From: Arcticimaribacter sp965277835
Lineage (GTDB): Bacteria; Bacteroidota; Bacteroidia; Flavobacteriales; Flavobacteriaceae
Reading direction: 5' to 3'
DNA length: 64,000 nt
Assembly: GCA_965277835.1 (NCBI GenBank)
Contig: OZ255841.1
Location: 2,046,001 to 2,110,000 of the forward strand
Part shown: in pieces, positions 45,944 to 54,799 of the stretch
How the letters are laid out: each line of letters opens with the position of its first letter
Numbering within the stretch: position 1 is the first letter of the stretch
Notes under the pieces: generated by a model
Database searches by the model: none
What the model was told of the DNA's origin: nothing
What the model saw: the letters and a program-made list of their open reading frames with translations, nothing else
Position numbers and translations under genes: made by a program

Positions 45944-46885
45944 ATGAAAAACACACAAAAAATAGTTACAAGAAAACTGACAAAGTTTTCATTTACATTG
46001 GTTTTATCAACTCTATTGTTAAGTGCAATAAGTTGTGTTAAAGACCCAGTATTACCTGCGATAGCTTCAATAGCTGATAAAACGCCTCCTTCTGCAAGCT
46101 TTTCAGCTGTAGAAAGTGAAAATTATTTGGCTTTTACTTTTGCCAACACCTCTAAGAGTGCTACAACGTATTCATGGGACTTTGGTGATGGAGGAAAATC
46201 TACAGAGAAAGAACCAAAATATGAATATTCGAAAGAAGGAACTTATAATGTTACCCTCGAAGCTTCAGATAAGCTTAATATTAAAAGCACTATTACAAAA
46301 GAAGTTAAGGTTGTTAAACCTCCAGTGCCAGCAGCTATTACTCCCAAAATATTAAATGGAGACTTTACAAATGGTCAAGATGATTGGAAAGTTTCAACAT
46401 TTACTGGTGGAACAACATCACCATATAATTCAAGTTCCGATGGAGAAAGCAAAAATTATGACGGTTCTGCGGCTACTGGTAGTACACCAGGGGCTAAATG
46501 GACTAGTAGCACTTCTGCTGGACCAAAATTAAGTGGTTCTACAAGATTTGCGTACCAAGCATTAACTGTGTCTACTGAGAGAGAGTATATCATTGAGTAT
46601 AGCTACGCTATTAAAAGTGATATAGCGGATACTGACCCTGACGGATCTCGACTTGTTGTAGAAATTTTAGATGGTCATTTTAGTGATGGTGCAGATGCTT
46701 TAAAAAGCTCTCAAGCAGGTCCTATTGTACAACACATAGGAAAAGAAGCTAAAGGAAAAGGAAACTTTACACTAGTAAAGCAAGAGTTTACCTCACCAAA
46801 ATCAGGTCTTATTTCTATATGGATGTACGGAATTACTGACGAAGATGCTTACATTGATAATGTTAAAGTATATCCAAAAGAATAA
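45944..46885 (+). CDS. PKD-domain surface lipoprotein, probable alginate-binding protein
   Basis: 313 residues. The lipoprotein signal ends LLSAISC (Cys31), then VKDPVL, with a C-x-K-D surface-export-like start. A PKD domain (about 50-125) has the hallmark TTYSWDFGDGGKST and YSKEGTYNVTLEAS. The C-terminal 170 residues form a beta-sandwich resembling carbohydrate-binding modules: NGDFTNGQDDWKVS at its start, IYIDNVKV-like YIDNVKVYPKE at its end. The position directly after susCD is that of SusE/SusF-type surface glycan-binding proteins, so alginate binding is a strong inference but unproven. Confidence 0.85.
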   Translation: MKNTQKIVTRKLTKFSFTLVLSTLLLSAISCVKDPVLPAIASIADKTPPSASFSAVESENYLAFTFANTSKSATTYSWDFGDGGKSTEKEPKYEYSKEGTYNVTLEASDKLNIKSTITKEVKVVKPPVPAAITPKILNGDFTNGQDDWKVSTFTGGTTSPYNSSSDGESKNYDGSAATGSTPGAKWTSSTSAGPKLSGSTRFAYQALTVSTEREYIIEYSYAIKSDIADTDPDGSRLVVEILDGHFSDGADALKSSQAGPIVQHIGKEAKGKGNFTLVKQEFTSPKSGLISIWMYGITDEDAYIDNVKVYPKE

Positions 46886-46898
46886 TTCCTAGATAGAG

Positions 46899-47864
46899 AT
46901 GAAGTTTTATTTCTTGCATACAGTTGCTATTTATTTTATGGCAGTTAGCGTTTTGTTAGCTCATACGAGTTGTCAAAGCGAGACGCAAGAATTACCAAAC
47001 TTCGAATCTAATAGTGTAATTAATAATAATCAACCTCAAAGTAGTAGTCAAGGTAGTACATCTAGTACTACCATGACATCTACTACCTCAAGTAACAAGT
47101 CTTACTTGCTTCCGAACATTGATTTAACAAACTGGAAAGTAACACTACCTATTGGTAATCCAACTTCAGTACGACCTCCAGAGATATTAGACTACGCCAG
47201 GAACGAGGTGGTAAAGCCATTTTTTTATAATGATTCTATTGATGGTTCACTCGTTTTTTATGCTTATCCAGGAGCAACTACCGCAAACACATCGTATTCA
47301 AGAACGGAGTTGCGCGAGCAAATGGTTTCTGGGAGCGACAAGGTAAATTGGACTTTTGCACAGGGAGGTAAAATGCGTGGAACATTATCAGTTCCTGAAG
47401 TTTCTTTAGACGAAGATGGGAAAGCACACCGTGTAATTATTATGCAAATTCATGGTCGATTAACAGATGAACAAAGAGATTTAATAGGTCAAAAAGATAA
47501 TAATGCGCCTCCTATATTAAAAATTTATTGGTATAGAGGAAGAATACGAATTAAAACTAAAGTTGTGAAAAACCTTAATGCATCTAACGAAGAATTGCTT
47601 CATACCGATGCTTGGGGAGATGACGAAGGATATACTATCCCTGTTGATGTAGGACACGATAAATTTACACTAGAAGTTATTGTATCTGATGGTAAAATGG
47701 AAATCGTTTTAAATGATATATATTCTATTTTATACGATAGTATTCATATTAAAAAATGGGGAATTTTTGAAAATTACTTTAAAGCAGGAAACTATTTTCA
47801 AAGTAAAGATAAAGGGTCCTATGCACGAGTCAAGTATTACGACTTAGAAGTGTCTCATAATTAA
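46899..47864 (+). CDS. Alginate lyase, polysaccharide lyase family 7, lipoprotein
   Basis: 321 residues. The signal (MKFYFLHTVAIYFMAVSVLL) runs to AHTSC with a Cys near 26, and a long Ser/Thr-rich linker follows (about 40-68), so the enzyme is tethered to the membrane. The jelly-roll catalytic domain has the three PL7 motifs: YSRTELREQM (about 131-140), IMQIHG (about 182) and YFKAGNYFQ (about 293). The QIH form of the second motif is associated with cleavage beside guluronate, while QVH favours polymannuronate. It probably makes the first endolytic cuts at the cell surface, feeding SusCD. It starts 13 bases after the PKD gene. Confidence 0.93.
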   Translation: MKFYFLHTVAIYFMAVSVLLAHTSCQSETQELPNFESNSVINNNQPQSSSQGSTSSTTMTSTTSSNKSYLLPNIDLTNWKVTLPIGNPTSVRPPEILDYARNEVVKPFFYNDSIDGSLVFYAYPGATTANTSYSRTELREQMVSGSDKVNWTFAQGGKMRGTLSVPEVSLDEDGKAHRVIIMQIHGRLTDEQRDLIGQKDNNAPPILKIYWYRGRIRIKTKVVKNLNASNEELLHTDAWGDDEGYTIPVDVGHDKFTLEVIVSDGKMEIVLNDIYSILYDSIHIKKWGIFENYFKAGNYFQSKDKGSYARVKYYDLEVSHN

Positions 47865-47934
47865 GAATTAATGCTATATTAGTATTTAGTATAGAATTTT
47901 AATTTTTTAAATGAATTGATTTTATTACCTAATA

Positions 47935-48639
47935 ATGATTGAAAACATACTAATAGATAGCAAAATAGTAGGGACGCATAAAGAAATTATTGCAAATCTT
48001 AAGCAACTCATAAATCTTAAAAACCTCGAGCCAGGGGATAAGCTCCCATCGGAGCGGATGTTATCTGAAAAATTTAATGTTACACGGACTAATCTTAGAG
48101 ATGCCCTGCAGACATTAGAGTTTTATGGATTGGTTAAGTCAATTCCTCAGAGTGGGACGTTTATTGCAGATATTGGTATTACAGCTTTAAACGGAATGAT
48201 AGACGATATTTTAGGTCTTTCATTACCGTATTTTAAGGATTTAGTTGAAGCACGAATATTTTTAGAATTGAAAGTTGTTAAATTAGCAGCGTTAAGAAGA
48301 ACAGAAGCCGATTTAGAACATATAGAAAACGCTTTAGCAGAATACTCCGATAAGGTTATTCGTGGTGAAGATGCGGTTCAAGAAGATTTACTTTTTCATT
48401 TAGCTATTGCAAGAGCAAGCGGAAATCCGTCAATGATAACGTTTATGTTAAAAATTACACCGGAGATCATTAATAATTTTGAGAAACACCATGTGTGTGA
48501 TAAGGATACCGCTTTTAAGGGTATTCAAGAGCATAAGAATATACTAGACGCTATAAAGGATAAAAACCCTAGGGCAGCTAAAAAAGCAATGAAAGAACAT
48601 TTTGAAGTACTCTATCAGTATTGCAATAGTGCTGAATAG
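47935..48639 (+). CDS. FadR-subfamily GntR regulator, probable alginate repressor (AusR-like)
   Basis: 234 residues. The N-terminal winged helix (about 10-78) shows GDKLPSERMLSEKFNVTRTN and LRDALQTLEFYGLV, then the wing IPQSGTFIA. The C-terminal FCD domain (about 95-225) has the metal-binding set from EARIFLELKVV, HLAIARASGNP, EHKNILDAI and MKEHFEVL. FCD regulators sense small organic acids, and KDG- or DEH-like sugars would fit here. It stands between lyase and transporter genes and is the only transcription factor in the locus. Its probable operators, with core TGG-N4-CCA, lie before the PL6 gene and susC. AusR of Zobellia, a GntR repressor of alginate genes, is the nearest known parallel. 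Confidence 0.88.
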   Translation: MIENILIDSKIVGTHKEIIANLKQLINLKNLEPGDKLPSERMLSEKFNVTRTNLRDALQTLEFYGLVKSIPQSGTFIADIGITALNGMIDDILGLSLPYFKDLVEARIFLELKVVKLAALRRTEADLEHIENALAEYSDKVIRGEDAVQEDLLFHLAIARASGNPSMITFMLKITPEIINNFEKHHVCDKDTAFKGIQEHKNILDAIKDKNPRAAKKAMKEHFEVLYQYCNSAE

Positions 48640-48681
48640 GGTAGCTAATTTGCTTAAATAAACAAAAGAGAATTATTAACA

Positions 48682-48693
48682 TCGGTAAGCCGA
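48682..48693. promoter_or_regulatory. Variant operator-like palindrome before the MFS transporter gene
   Basis: TCGGTAAGCCGA has the same 12-base layout as the PL6 and susC operators (four-base arms around four central bases), with TCGG/CCGA arms in place of TTGG/CCAA. It lies 16 bases before the transporter ATG. It may be a weaker or second-specificity site of the same regulator. Confidence 0.35.
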
Positions 48694-48708
48694 ATAATAT
48701 ATAAAGAA

Positions 48709-49974
48709 ATGAAAATCAAAGGATTAAGATGGTGGATTATTGGCTTAGTATGTCTTGCTACAATAATAAATTATATTGATAGGGCGGCTCTTGGAATTAT
48801 GTGGCCAGTAATGAAAGATGATCTTGGATTAACAGAACAAGATTACGCTTGGGTTATTAATATTTTTACAGTAACATATGCTGCAGGAAAGTTTATTTCT
48901 GGGAAAGTATATGATAAAGTAGGTACTCGAATAGGCTTTATTCTCTCAATTTTCTTTTGGTCACTAGCATCTGTATTGCACTTTTTTGCTAGAGGAGCAG
49001 CTTCTTTAGGTATTTTTAGAGGATTATTAGGAGTTGCTGAGGCCGGAAATTGGCCAGGAGCAGTTAAGAATAATGCAGAGTGGTTTCCCATTAAAGAACG
49101 TGCTTTAGCTCAAGGAATTTTTAATGCAGGAGCTGGAATAGGCTCTATTATTGCTGCACCTACTATTGCAGAACTTTTTGGAGCTTATGGATGGAAAGTT
49201 ACTTTTGTAATAATTGGTGTTATTGGTTTTATATGGATTGTTCCATGGGCAATAGTAAATAAAACACTTCCTAAAACACATCCTTGGATAACTCCTGAAG
49301 AAAAAGAACATATTATTTCAGGGAGACATAAAGACCGTCAGAATAATGACGATGATGAGAGCCTAAGTGTAATGGAAATTCTTTCTAAAAAAGAGTCTTG
49401 GGGAGTTATTGCTTCACGCTTTTTTATAGAACCTATTTGGTGGTTATTTGTCTTTTGGATGCCAATTTATCTTAATAAAGTATATGATTTTAATGTTAAA
49501 GAAATTGGCTATTACGCATGGTTCCCTTATGTTGGAGCTATGCTAGGAAGTCTTTGCGGTGGTTGGTATGCTAAAAAATTATTAGATAATAAAAGTGTAG
49601 ACTATAGCCGAAAAAAAACTATTGCTATTGGATGCCTTATTATTGTAATTTCGATAATAGGAGCAATAATTTTTGCAGACACTCCTATAAAATTTGTGAG
49701 CTTTGTATTTATAGTCCTTTTCGGATTTCAATTCTCGATTAGTAATATTCAAACAATTCCTAGTGATTTATTAAGTGGAAAATCAGTAGGTACACTAGCT
49801 GGGTTAGGTGGTAGTATTGGAGCAATATCGGTTATAATTATGAATTGGTTAATACCAATAATAACTGTAGAATCTTATACTCCAGCATTTATTATCTTAT
49901 CCATTTTAGCTCCACTTTCTGTTATGTCAATTTACTTTCTCATTAAAGAGATTAAACCTATAGAAAAAAAATAA
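48709..49974 (+). CDS. MFS hexuronate-type transporter (ACS family), probable DEH importer
   Basis: 421 residues with 12 predicted membrane helices. The N-terminus GLRWWIIGLVCLATIINYIDR and the loop FISGKVYDKVGTRIGF, then GLLGVAEAGNWPGAVKNNAEWFP, closely resemble hexuronate transporters of the ExuT group. It likely carries unsaturated uronate or DEH from periplasm to cytosol, linking the periplasmic lyases to the cytosolic reductase and kinase encoded next. A regulator-like palindrome precedes it, and the SDR gene follows after 22 bases. Confidence 0.88.
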   Translation: MKIKGLRWWIIGLVCLATIINYIDRAALGIMWPVMKDDLGLTEQDYAWVINIFTVTYAAGKFISGKVYDKVGTRIGFILSIFFWSLASVLHFFARGAASLGIFRGLLGVAEAGNWPGAVKNNAEWFPIKERALAQGIFNAGAGIGSIIAAPTIAELFGAYGWKVTFVIIGVIGFIWIVPWAIVNKTLPKTHPWITPEEKEHIISGRHKDRQNNDDDESLSVMEILSKKESWGVIASRFFIEPIWWLFVFWMPIYLNKVYDFNVKEIGYYAWFPYVGAMLGSLCGGWYAKKLLDNKSVDYSRKKTIAIGCLIIVISIIGAIIFADTPIKFVSFVFIVLFGFQFSISNIQTIPSDLLSGKSVGTLAGLGGSIGAISVIIMNWLIPIITVESYTPAFIILSILAPLSVMSIYFLIKEIKPIEKK

Positions 49975-49996
49975 ACAAAAATTAATAAATACCCTT

Positions 49997-50752
49997 ATGA
50001 ATAATTTAAAAGACAAAGTAGCTGTAGTTACAGGCGGAGCAAGAGATATCGGGAGAGCTGTTTCAGTTTCTCTAGCCAAAGCAGGAGCAAAAGTAGTTGT
50101 TAATTATTTTGACAATGAACAACAAGGAACCGATACGGTAGCGGAAATTGAAGCTAATGGCGGAACTGCAATTGCCGTATATGCCGATGTAACGAAACAA
50201 GAAGAAATTGACAATATGGTCGAAATGACTAAAAATGCTTTTGGTAATAAAGTAGATATTTTGGTTAATGTAGCGGGCGGGCTTTTTGCACGTAAAACCA
50301 TAGAAGAAGCAGATGCTGCTTTCTATGATTTGCTAATGGATGTAAACTTAAAATCTGTTTTTTTAGTAACTAAAGCAATTAAACCTTTAATGCCAAAAGG
50401 ATCTTCTGTTGTGAATTTTGCCTCTCAGGCAGCACGCGACGGAGGTGGCCCAGGAGCAGCGTTATATGCTACTTCAAAAGGCGCAGTAATGACCTATACT
50501 AGGGCTTTAGCAAAAGAATTTGGGCCTCAAGGAATTCGCGTAAATGCAATTTGCCCAGGTATGATTGCCACAAAATTCCACGATGACTTTACTGCAAACG
50601 CAGTACGCGAAAAAGTTGCTGGAGGTACGCCTCTTAGAAGAGAAGGTCAAGCCGAAGAAGTAGCCGATTTAGTTGTGTATTTAGCTTCAGAGCAGTCTTC
50701 TTTTATCACAGGAAATAATGTAGACATTAACGGAGGTTTAGCGTTTAGTTAA
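49997..50752 (+). CDS. SDR-family DEH reductase
   Basis: 251 residues. Cofactor motif TGGARDIG is at residues 12-19. NVAGG (in place of NNAG) lies near 91, the catalytic Ser is in NFASQAA, and YATSK (Tyr about 156, Lys about 160) follows. FITGNNVDINGG is the usual SDR end. In this setting it most probably reduces 4-deoxy-L-erythro-5-hexoseulose uronate to 2-keto-3-deoxy-D-gluconate, as shown for alginate-pathway SDRs. A KduD-like reaction is the alternative. It lies between the transporter and KDG kinase, which matches the reaction order. Coenzyme preference cannot be told with certainty. Confidence 0.88.
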   Translation: MNNLKDKVAVVTGGARDIGRAVSVSLAKAGAKVVVNYFDNEQQGTDTVAEIEANGGTAIAVYADVTKQEEIDNMVEMTKNAFGNKVDILVNVAGGLFARKTIEEADAAFYDLLMDVNLKSVFLVTKAIKPLMPKGSSVVNFASQAARDGGGPGAALYATSKGAVMTYTRALAKEFGPQGIRVNAICPGMIATKFHDDFTANAVREKVAGGTPLRREGQAEEVADLVVYLASEQSSFITGNNVDINGGLAFS

Positions 50753-50773
50753 TAATTATTTTAAATATCTTAT

Positions 50774-51814
50774 ATGAAGAAAGTAGTCACTTTTGGTGAG
50801 ATTATGTTGCGTTTAGCACCTTCTGGGTTCTTACGTTTTTCGCAAGCCAACAATTTTGATGTGGTTTATGGTGGAGGGGAGTCTAATGTAGCTGTGTCTT
50901 TAGCAAACTATAATGTCCCTGTTGAGTTTGTAACACGCTTACCTAAAAACGATATTGGACAATGTGCGTTAATGGAGATGAGAAAACGAGGTGTAGGGAC
51001 TGATTATATCGTTGAAGGAGGAGATCGTTTAGGAATTTATTTTTTAGAAACAGGCGCCGTTAGTAGAGGGAGTAAAGTTGTTTATGATAGAGCAAACTCT
51101 GCAATGTCAGAAATTGAACCTGGTATGGTTGATTGGAGCGAAGTGTTTAAAGATGCACAATGGTTTCATTGGACAGGAATTACTCCAGCTATTTCACAAA
51201 GTGCAGCTGATGCTTGTTTAGAAGCAGTTAGAATAGCAAGCTCTATGGGGATTACAATTTCAACAGACTTAAACTATCGAGCTAAGCTATGGAATTATGA
51301 TGGAGACAGAGAAACGATAATGACAGAGTTAACCTCTTATTGCGATATTATTTTAGGAAACGAAGAAGATGCCGAAAAGCATTTTGGAATTAAACCTGAA
51401 GGCTTAGATATTACCACTCAAGGGGAGCATGTTAAGGCAGAGTCTTTTCTGTCAGTTTGCGAGCAAATGCAAAAAAAATTCCCTCAAGCAAAAAAGATTA
51501 TCACAACACTTAGAGGCTCTATTTCTGCATCGCACAACACTTGGGCAGGAGTACTTTACGATGGTAAGAAAATGTATCAAAGTGCAGAATATCAAATTAC
51601 AGATATTGTTGATCGTGTAGGAGGAGGAGATTCATTTATGGGAGCACTTATTTATGGATTAATCCATTACCCCAATGATGATCAACGCGCATTGGATTAT
51701 GCGGTTGCAGCGTCTTGTCTAAAGCACACAATAAAAGGAGATGCTAACTTGGTAACCATCCCCGAAATTGAAAAATTAATGAGTGGCGACGCTTCTGGAC
51801 GTGTTGCAAGATAA
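50774..51814 (+). CDS. kdgK: 2-keto-3-deoxygluconate kinase
   Basis: 346 residues of the PfkB/ribokinase family. Family segments are VVTFGEIMLRLAPSGFLRF at the start and VYGGGESNVAVSLANYN (about 32-48). The signature VDRVGGGDSFMGALIYGL near 277-294 contains the catalytic Asp. It phosphorylates KDG to KDPG. It follows the SDR by 21 bases and precedes the KDPG aldolase by 5, so the three reactions are encoded in order. Confidence 0.93.
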   Translation: MKKVVTFGEIMLRLAPSGFLRFSQANNFDVVYGGGESNVAVSLANYNVPVEFVTRLPKNDIGQCALMEMRKRGVGTDYIVEGGDRLGIYFLETGAVSRGSKVVYDRANSAMSEIEPGMVDWSEVFKDAQWFHWTGITPAISQSAADACLEAVRIASSMGITISTDLNYRAKLWNYDGDRETIMTELTSYCDIILGNEEDAEKHFGIKPEGLDITTQGEHVKAESFLSVCEQMQKKFPQAKKIITTLRGSISASHNTWAGVLYDGKKMYQSAEYQITDIVDRVGGGDSFMGALIYGLIHYPNDDQRALDYAVAASCLKHTIKGDANLVTIPEIEKLMSGDASGRVAR

Positions 51815-51819
51815 GTAGT

Positions 51820-52488
51820 ATGGCACAATTCACTAGACTTCAAGTAGTTCAACAAATGCAGGAATCAGGTATGGTTCCCTTATTTTATCACTCGGATATT
51901 GATGTTGCAAAATCTGTTTTAAAAGCTTGCTATGATGGTGGAGCTCGTTTAATGGAGTTTACCAATAGAGGCGATTTTGCAATTGAAATATTCGACAAAC
52001 TTATTAAGTATGCTATTGCCGAGCTTCCAGGAATGATTCTTGGTGTCGGTTCATTAACAGATGCCGCCTCTGCGTCTCAATATATGTTATGTGGAGCAAA
52101 CTTTGTTGTTACACCAGTATTTCGTGAAGATATTGCGATAGTGTGTAACCGAAGAAAAGTGTTATGGTCTCCTGGTTGCGGGTCGTTGTCAGAAATTGCA
52201 AAGGCAGAAGAAATGGGATGCGAAGTAGTTAAACTTTTCCCAGGAAGTACTTATGGGCCTGGCTTTGTGAAAGCGATTAGAGGACCACAACCTTGGACTT
52301 CAATTATGCCTACTGGAGGCGTATCAACCGAGGAATCGAACCTTAGAGGTTGGTTTGATGCTGGAGTAATCTGTGTTGGGATGGGTTCTAAATTAATTTC
52401 GAAAGAAATTTTAGAGAATAAAGCCTATGATACGTTACAGAAAAATGTTTCGGAAACGTTAAGTTTGATTAAACAAATTAGACAGTAA
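51820..52488 (+). CDS. eda: KDPG/KHG aldolase
   Basis: 222 residues of the class I aldolase TIM barrel. The Schiff-base Lys is in EVVKLFPGSTYGPGF (about 133). MEFTNRGDFAIEIF, with its Glu near residue 47, aligns with the catalytic Glu region. GANFVVTPVF and SIMPTGGVSTEE are the other signatures. It cleaves KDPG to pyruvate and glyceraldehyde 3-phosphate and ends the alginate operon. The convergent lyase gene ends 12 bases away, with no room for a classical terminator. Confidence 0.93.
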   Translation: MAQFTRLQVVQQMQESGMVPLFYHSDIDVAKSVLKACYDGGARLMEFTNRGDFAIEIFDKLIKYAIAELPGMILGVGSLTDAASASQYMLCGANFVVTPVFREDIAIVCNRRKVLWSPGCGSLSEIAKAEEMGCEVVKLFPGSTYGPGFVKAIRGPQPWTSIMPTGGVSTEESNLRGWFDAGVICVGMGSKLISKEILENKAYDTLQKNVSETLSLIKQIRQ

Positions 52489-52499
52489 GTTAGAAATAT

Positions 52500-53801
52500 T
52501 TAATTTTCAGTGATGGTAAAGTCGGCAAAACGTACTATTTCGTCTCTTAAATCATCAGGAAAAAGTAAACTTCGGTAAACGCCCCATTTAGGTCGAACAA
52601 ATTCTCCACCTTCACGCCAGTTTATAATATTAGGATTATTATATTCTAAAAGGATTTTATCTGTCTCTATGTCTTTCAATTCGATTTTGTAACTTCCTTT
52701 AGTCCCATATAGAATTGTTTCGGTAACAATAACCCAACGATTAATTAGCGGGCTTAATTCTATTTGTGTTAGTGTAATTTGCTTGTCAATTTCTGCATAT
52801 CGAAGCTCTAGTCGGTCAGGAGAAGATTTTCTTGTTGTTAAAGTGTACATTGGCATACTCGCAAAATTGCCTCCAACAGATTTGAGTTGATGAATATGTG
52901 TGAATTTGGAAGACGATTGAAAGCCTTGGGGTAACTTAAATTTCCAGCTATAGATTACGGTTTCATTTTCTCTACCCAGTAGGTTTTCTGGGGATTTGTC
53001 ATACGTTTTTATTTCATTACGTTGTCGGTCAAAATTGATACAACGATCGTTATCTGGAGTTTTGTGAATATGAAACTGAAATACGTTTTTCTTTAAATCA
53101 GCATCATAAATTTCATCAATGTGATCGCCAAATTCTTTATGACTACAATCGGGGGGCTCAATTGGGCTGTTTTCAGGGGCTAGTACAGAGGTTATTAAAC
53201 TATAGGTTCCGCCAGGACCATCTGCCTCTAAAACAACAGATTTACTCGCTGTTGTACTAGTTGTCGTTTTAAAAAAAGTAGCTGCTATTATTTTACTACT
53301 ATTTATTGTTATTTCAACGGGATTGCTTGTAGAAGACACATCTCCTGACCATGCCAAAAAAGACCAAGATTCACTAGGTACAGCAGTTATTTGGATGCGC
53401 GTACCCGAAACATAGTCAGTTGCTGTTACACTATCATCGCCAAAAACCACTTGTTTTGTTATTGCACCTTCTCCATTAGTGTTAAGGGTTAATGGATATC
53501 TTTTTTTTGTAAAGCTTGCGATTAACGAAATATTATTATCTACTGTTATACTGATGGGGTTATCCGTAGAACCATTGGACCAACCAGTAAACGTATAGCC
53601 CTCGCTTGGTAAAGCGCGTATGCTTATGGTTGTTCCTTTCGAGTAAGTTCCGCCAGATGTGTCAACCGTTCCGCCTGTTACAGCAGAGGCTTTTATAGTA
53701 TAATTCGTTGGTGTTGGTGTTGGAGGCGCGCTAGAAGTACTGTCTTTTCCACAACCGAAAAATAATAAAAAACTAAGTAAATAAAAGTAACGGTAAATCA
53801 T
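52500..53801 (-). CDS. Surface lipoprotein: two InlB-type repeats plus heparinase-I-like polysaccharide lyase
   Basis: 433 residues. The lipoprotein signal ends FFGC (Cys17) followed by GKDS, and a Pro/Thr linker (about 25-33) comes next. Two divergent InlB-type repeats span about 34-178 (GYTFTGWSNG, SWSFLAWSGD). The C-terminal domain (about 188-433) looks like the heparin-lyase-I-like jelly roll (PF14099 type): FDRQRNEIKTYDKSPENLLG, WKFKLPQGFQ, FTHIHQLK and FVRPKWGVYRSL. QRNEIK and THIHQ would supply Arg, His and Gln of the active site. The substrate may be alginate or another uronate polymer. The N-terminal module is homologous to that of the giant lipoprotein at 12172. Confidence 0.8.
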   Translation of the reverse strand: MIYRYFYLLSFLLFFGCGKDSTSSAPPTPTPTNYTIKASAVTGGTVDTSGGTYSKGTTISIRALPSEGYTFTGWSNGSTDNPISITVDNNISLIASFTKKRYPLTLNTNGEGAITKQVVFGDDSVTATDYVSGTRIQITAVPSESWSFLAWSGDVSSTSNPVEITINSSKIIAATFFKTTTSTTASKSVVLEADGPGGTYSLITSVLAPENSPIEPPDCSHKEFGDHIDEIYDADLKKNVFQFHIHKTPDNDRCINFDRQRNEIKTYDKSPENLLGRENETVIYSWKFKLPQGFQSSSKFTHIHQLKSVGGNFASMPMYTLTTRKSSPDRLELRYAEIDKQITLTQIELSPLINRWVIVTETILYGTKGSYKIELKDIETDKILLEYNNPNIINWREGGEFVRPKWGVYRSLLFPDDLRDEIVRFADFTITEN

Positions 53802-53980
53802 AAAATATGTTCTCTGTAAAATTAAGCCAAATTAGCTTAAAACCCTGTTGTTTTATGTTGTAATATCAGTTAGTAGTGGCAATATTAATGAATTGTAGGT
53901 ATAACAATTTAAATTATTTAATAACTCGATATTGTCTAGTTTTTTTTGCTTTGTTTTGAAATAATATTTTACATTTAAAT

Positions 53981-54799
53981 ATGTCTTTTATAAAAATAAC
54001 AGAGCAAGACTCTTTGCATGATAAATTAGAGCAAAAAACGATTAGCCAATTAGTTGCGGGTATTCATCAAGAAGATAAAAAGGTTTTAAAGGCAGTAGAA
54101 CTTGTTATTCCTCAGGTTGAACTACTCATTGCCAAAGTAGTGTCTAAACTAAACCTAGGAGGGCGACTTTTTTATATTGGTTCAGGCACAAGTGGTCGTT
54201 TGGGTGTTTTAGATGCAGCTGAGTGTCCTCCAACGTTTGGTACAGACCCTGAACAAGTTATTGGAGTTATTGCAGGAGGAAAAACAGCTTTACAGAAAGC
54301 GGTAGAAAATGCTGAAGACGATTGCAATCAAGGATGGATGGATTTACAAACGCATAAAATTTCTGAGGCTGACATTCTCATTGGTATTGCTGCCTCTGGG
54401 ACTACACCTTATGTAGTTGAGGCTTTGCGTATGGCTAGAGAAAATAGAATATTTACAGGATGTATATGCTGTAATAAAAATAGTCCATTGTCTAAAGTTT
54501 CTGATATTCCAATAGAAGTAATTGTAGGCCCCGAATTTGTAACAGGAAGCTCGCGAATGAAAGCAGGGACAGCACAAAAATTAATTTTGAATATGATTTC
54601 TACTGCAACAATGATACAACTGGGACACGTGAAAGGGAATAAAATGATTGATATGCAGATGACTAATTCAAAACTGAAAAATAGGGCGATTGAAATAATT
54701 AAAACAGAACTTAATATAACAAAAAGAGACGCTGAAAAATTATTTTCAAAACACCAAAGTATAAGGATAGCAATAGACCAATATAGAATTAATGGATAG
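53981..54799 (+). CDS. murQ: N-acetylmuramic acid 6-phosphate etherase
   Basis: 272 residues with a SIS domain. GGRLFYIGSGTSGRLGVLDAAEC-type sequence (about 58-80) carries the phosphate loop and the catalytic Glu of DAAECPPTF. A second conserved part is GPEFVTGSSRMKAGTAQK (about 187-204). It splits D-lactate from MurNAc 6-phosphate during cell-wall recycling or use of muropeptides. No murP, amgK or nagA is adjacent. It overlaps the small membrane protein gene by 8 bases. Confidence 0.94.
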   Translation: MSFIKITEQDSLHDKLEQKTISQLVAGIHQEDKKVLKAVELVIPQVELLIAKVVSKLNLGGRLFYIGSGTSGRLGVLDAAECPPTFGTDPEQVIGVIAGGKTALQKAVENAEDDCNQGWMDLQTHKISEADILIGIAASGTTPYVVEALRMARENRIFTGCICCNKNSPLSKVSDIPIEVIVGPEFVTGSSRMKAGTAQKLILNMISTATMIQLGHVKGNKMIDMQMTNSKLKNRAIEIIKTELNITKRDAEKLFSKHQSIRIAIDQYRING

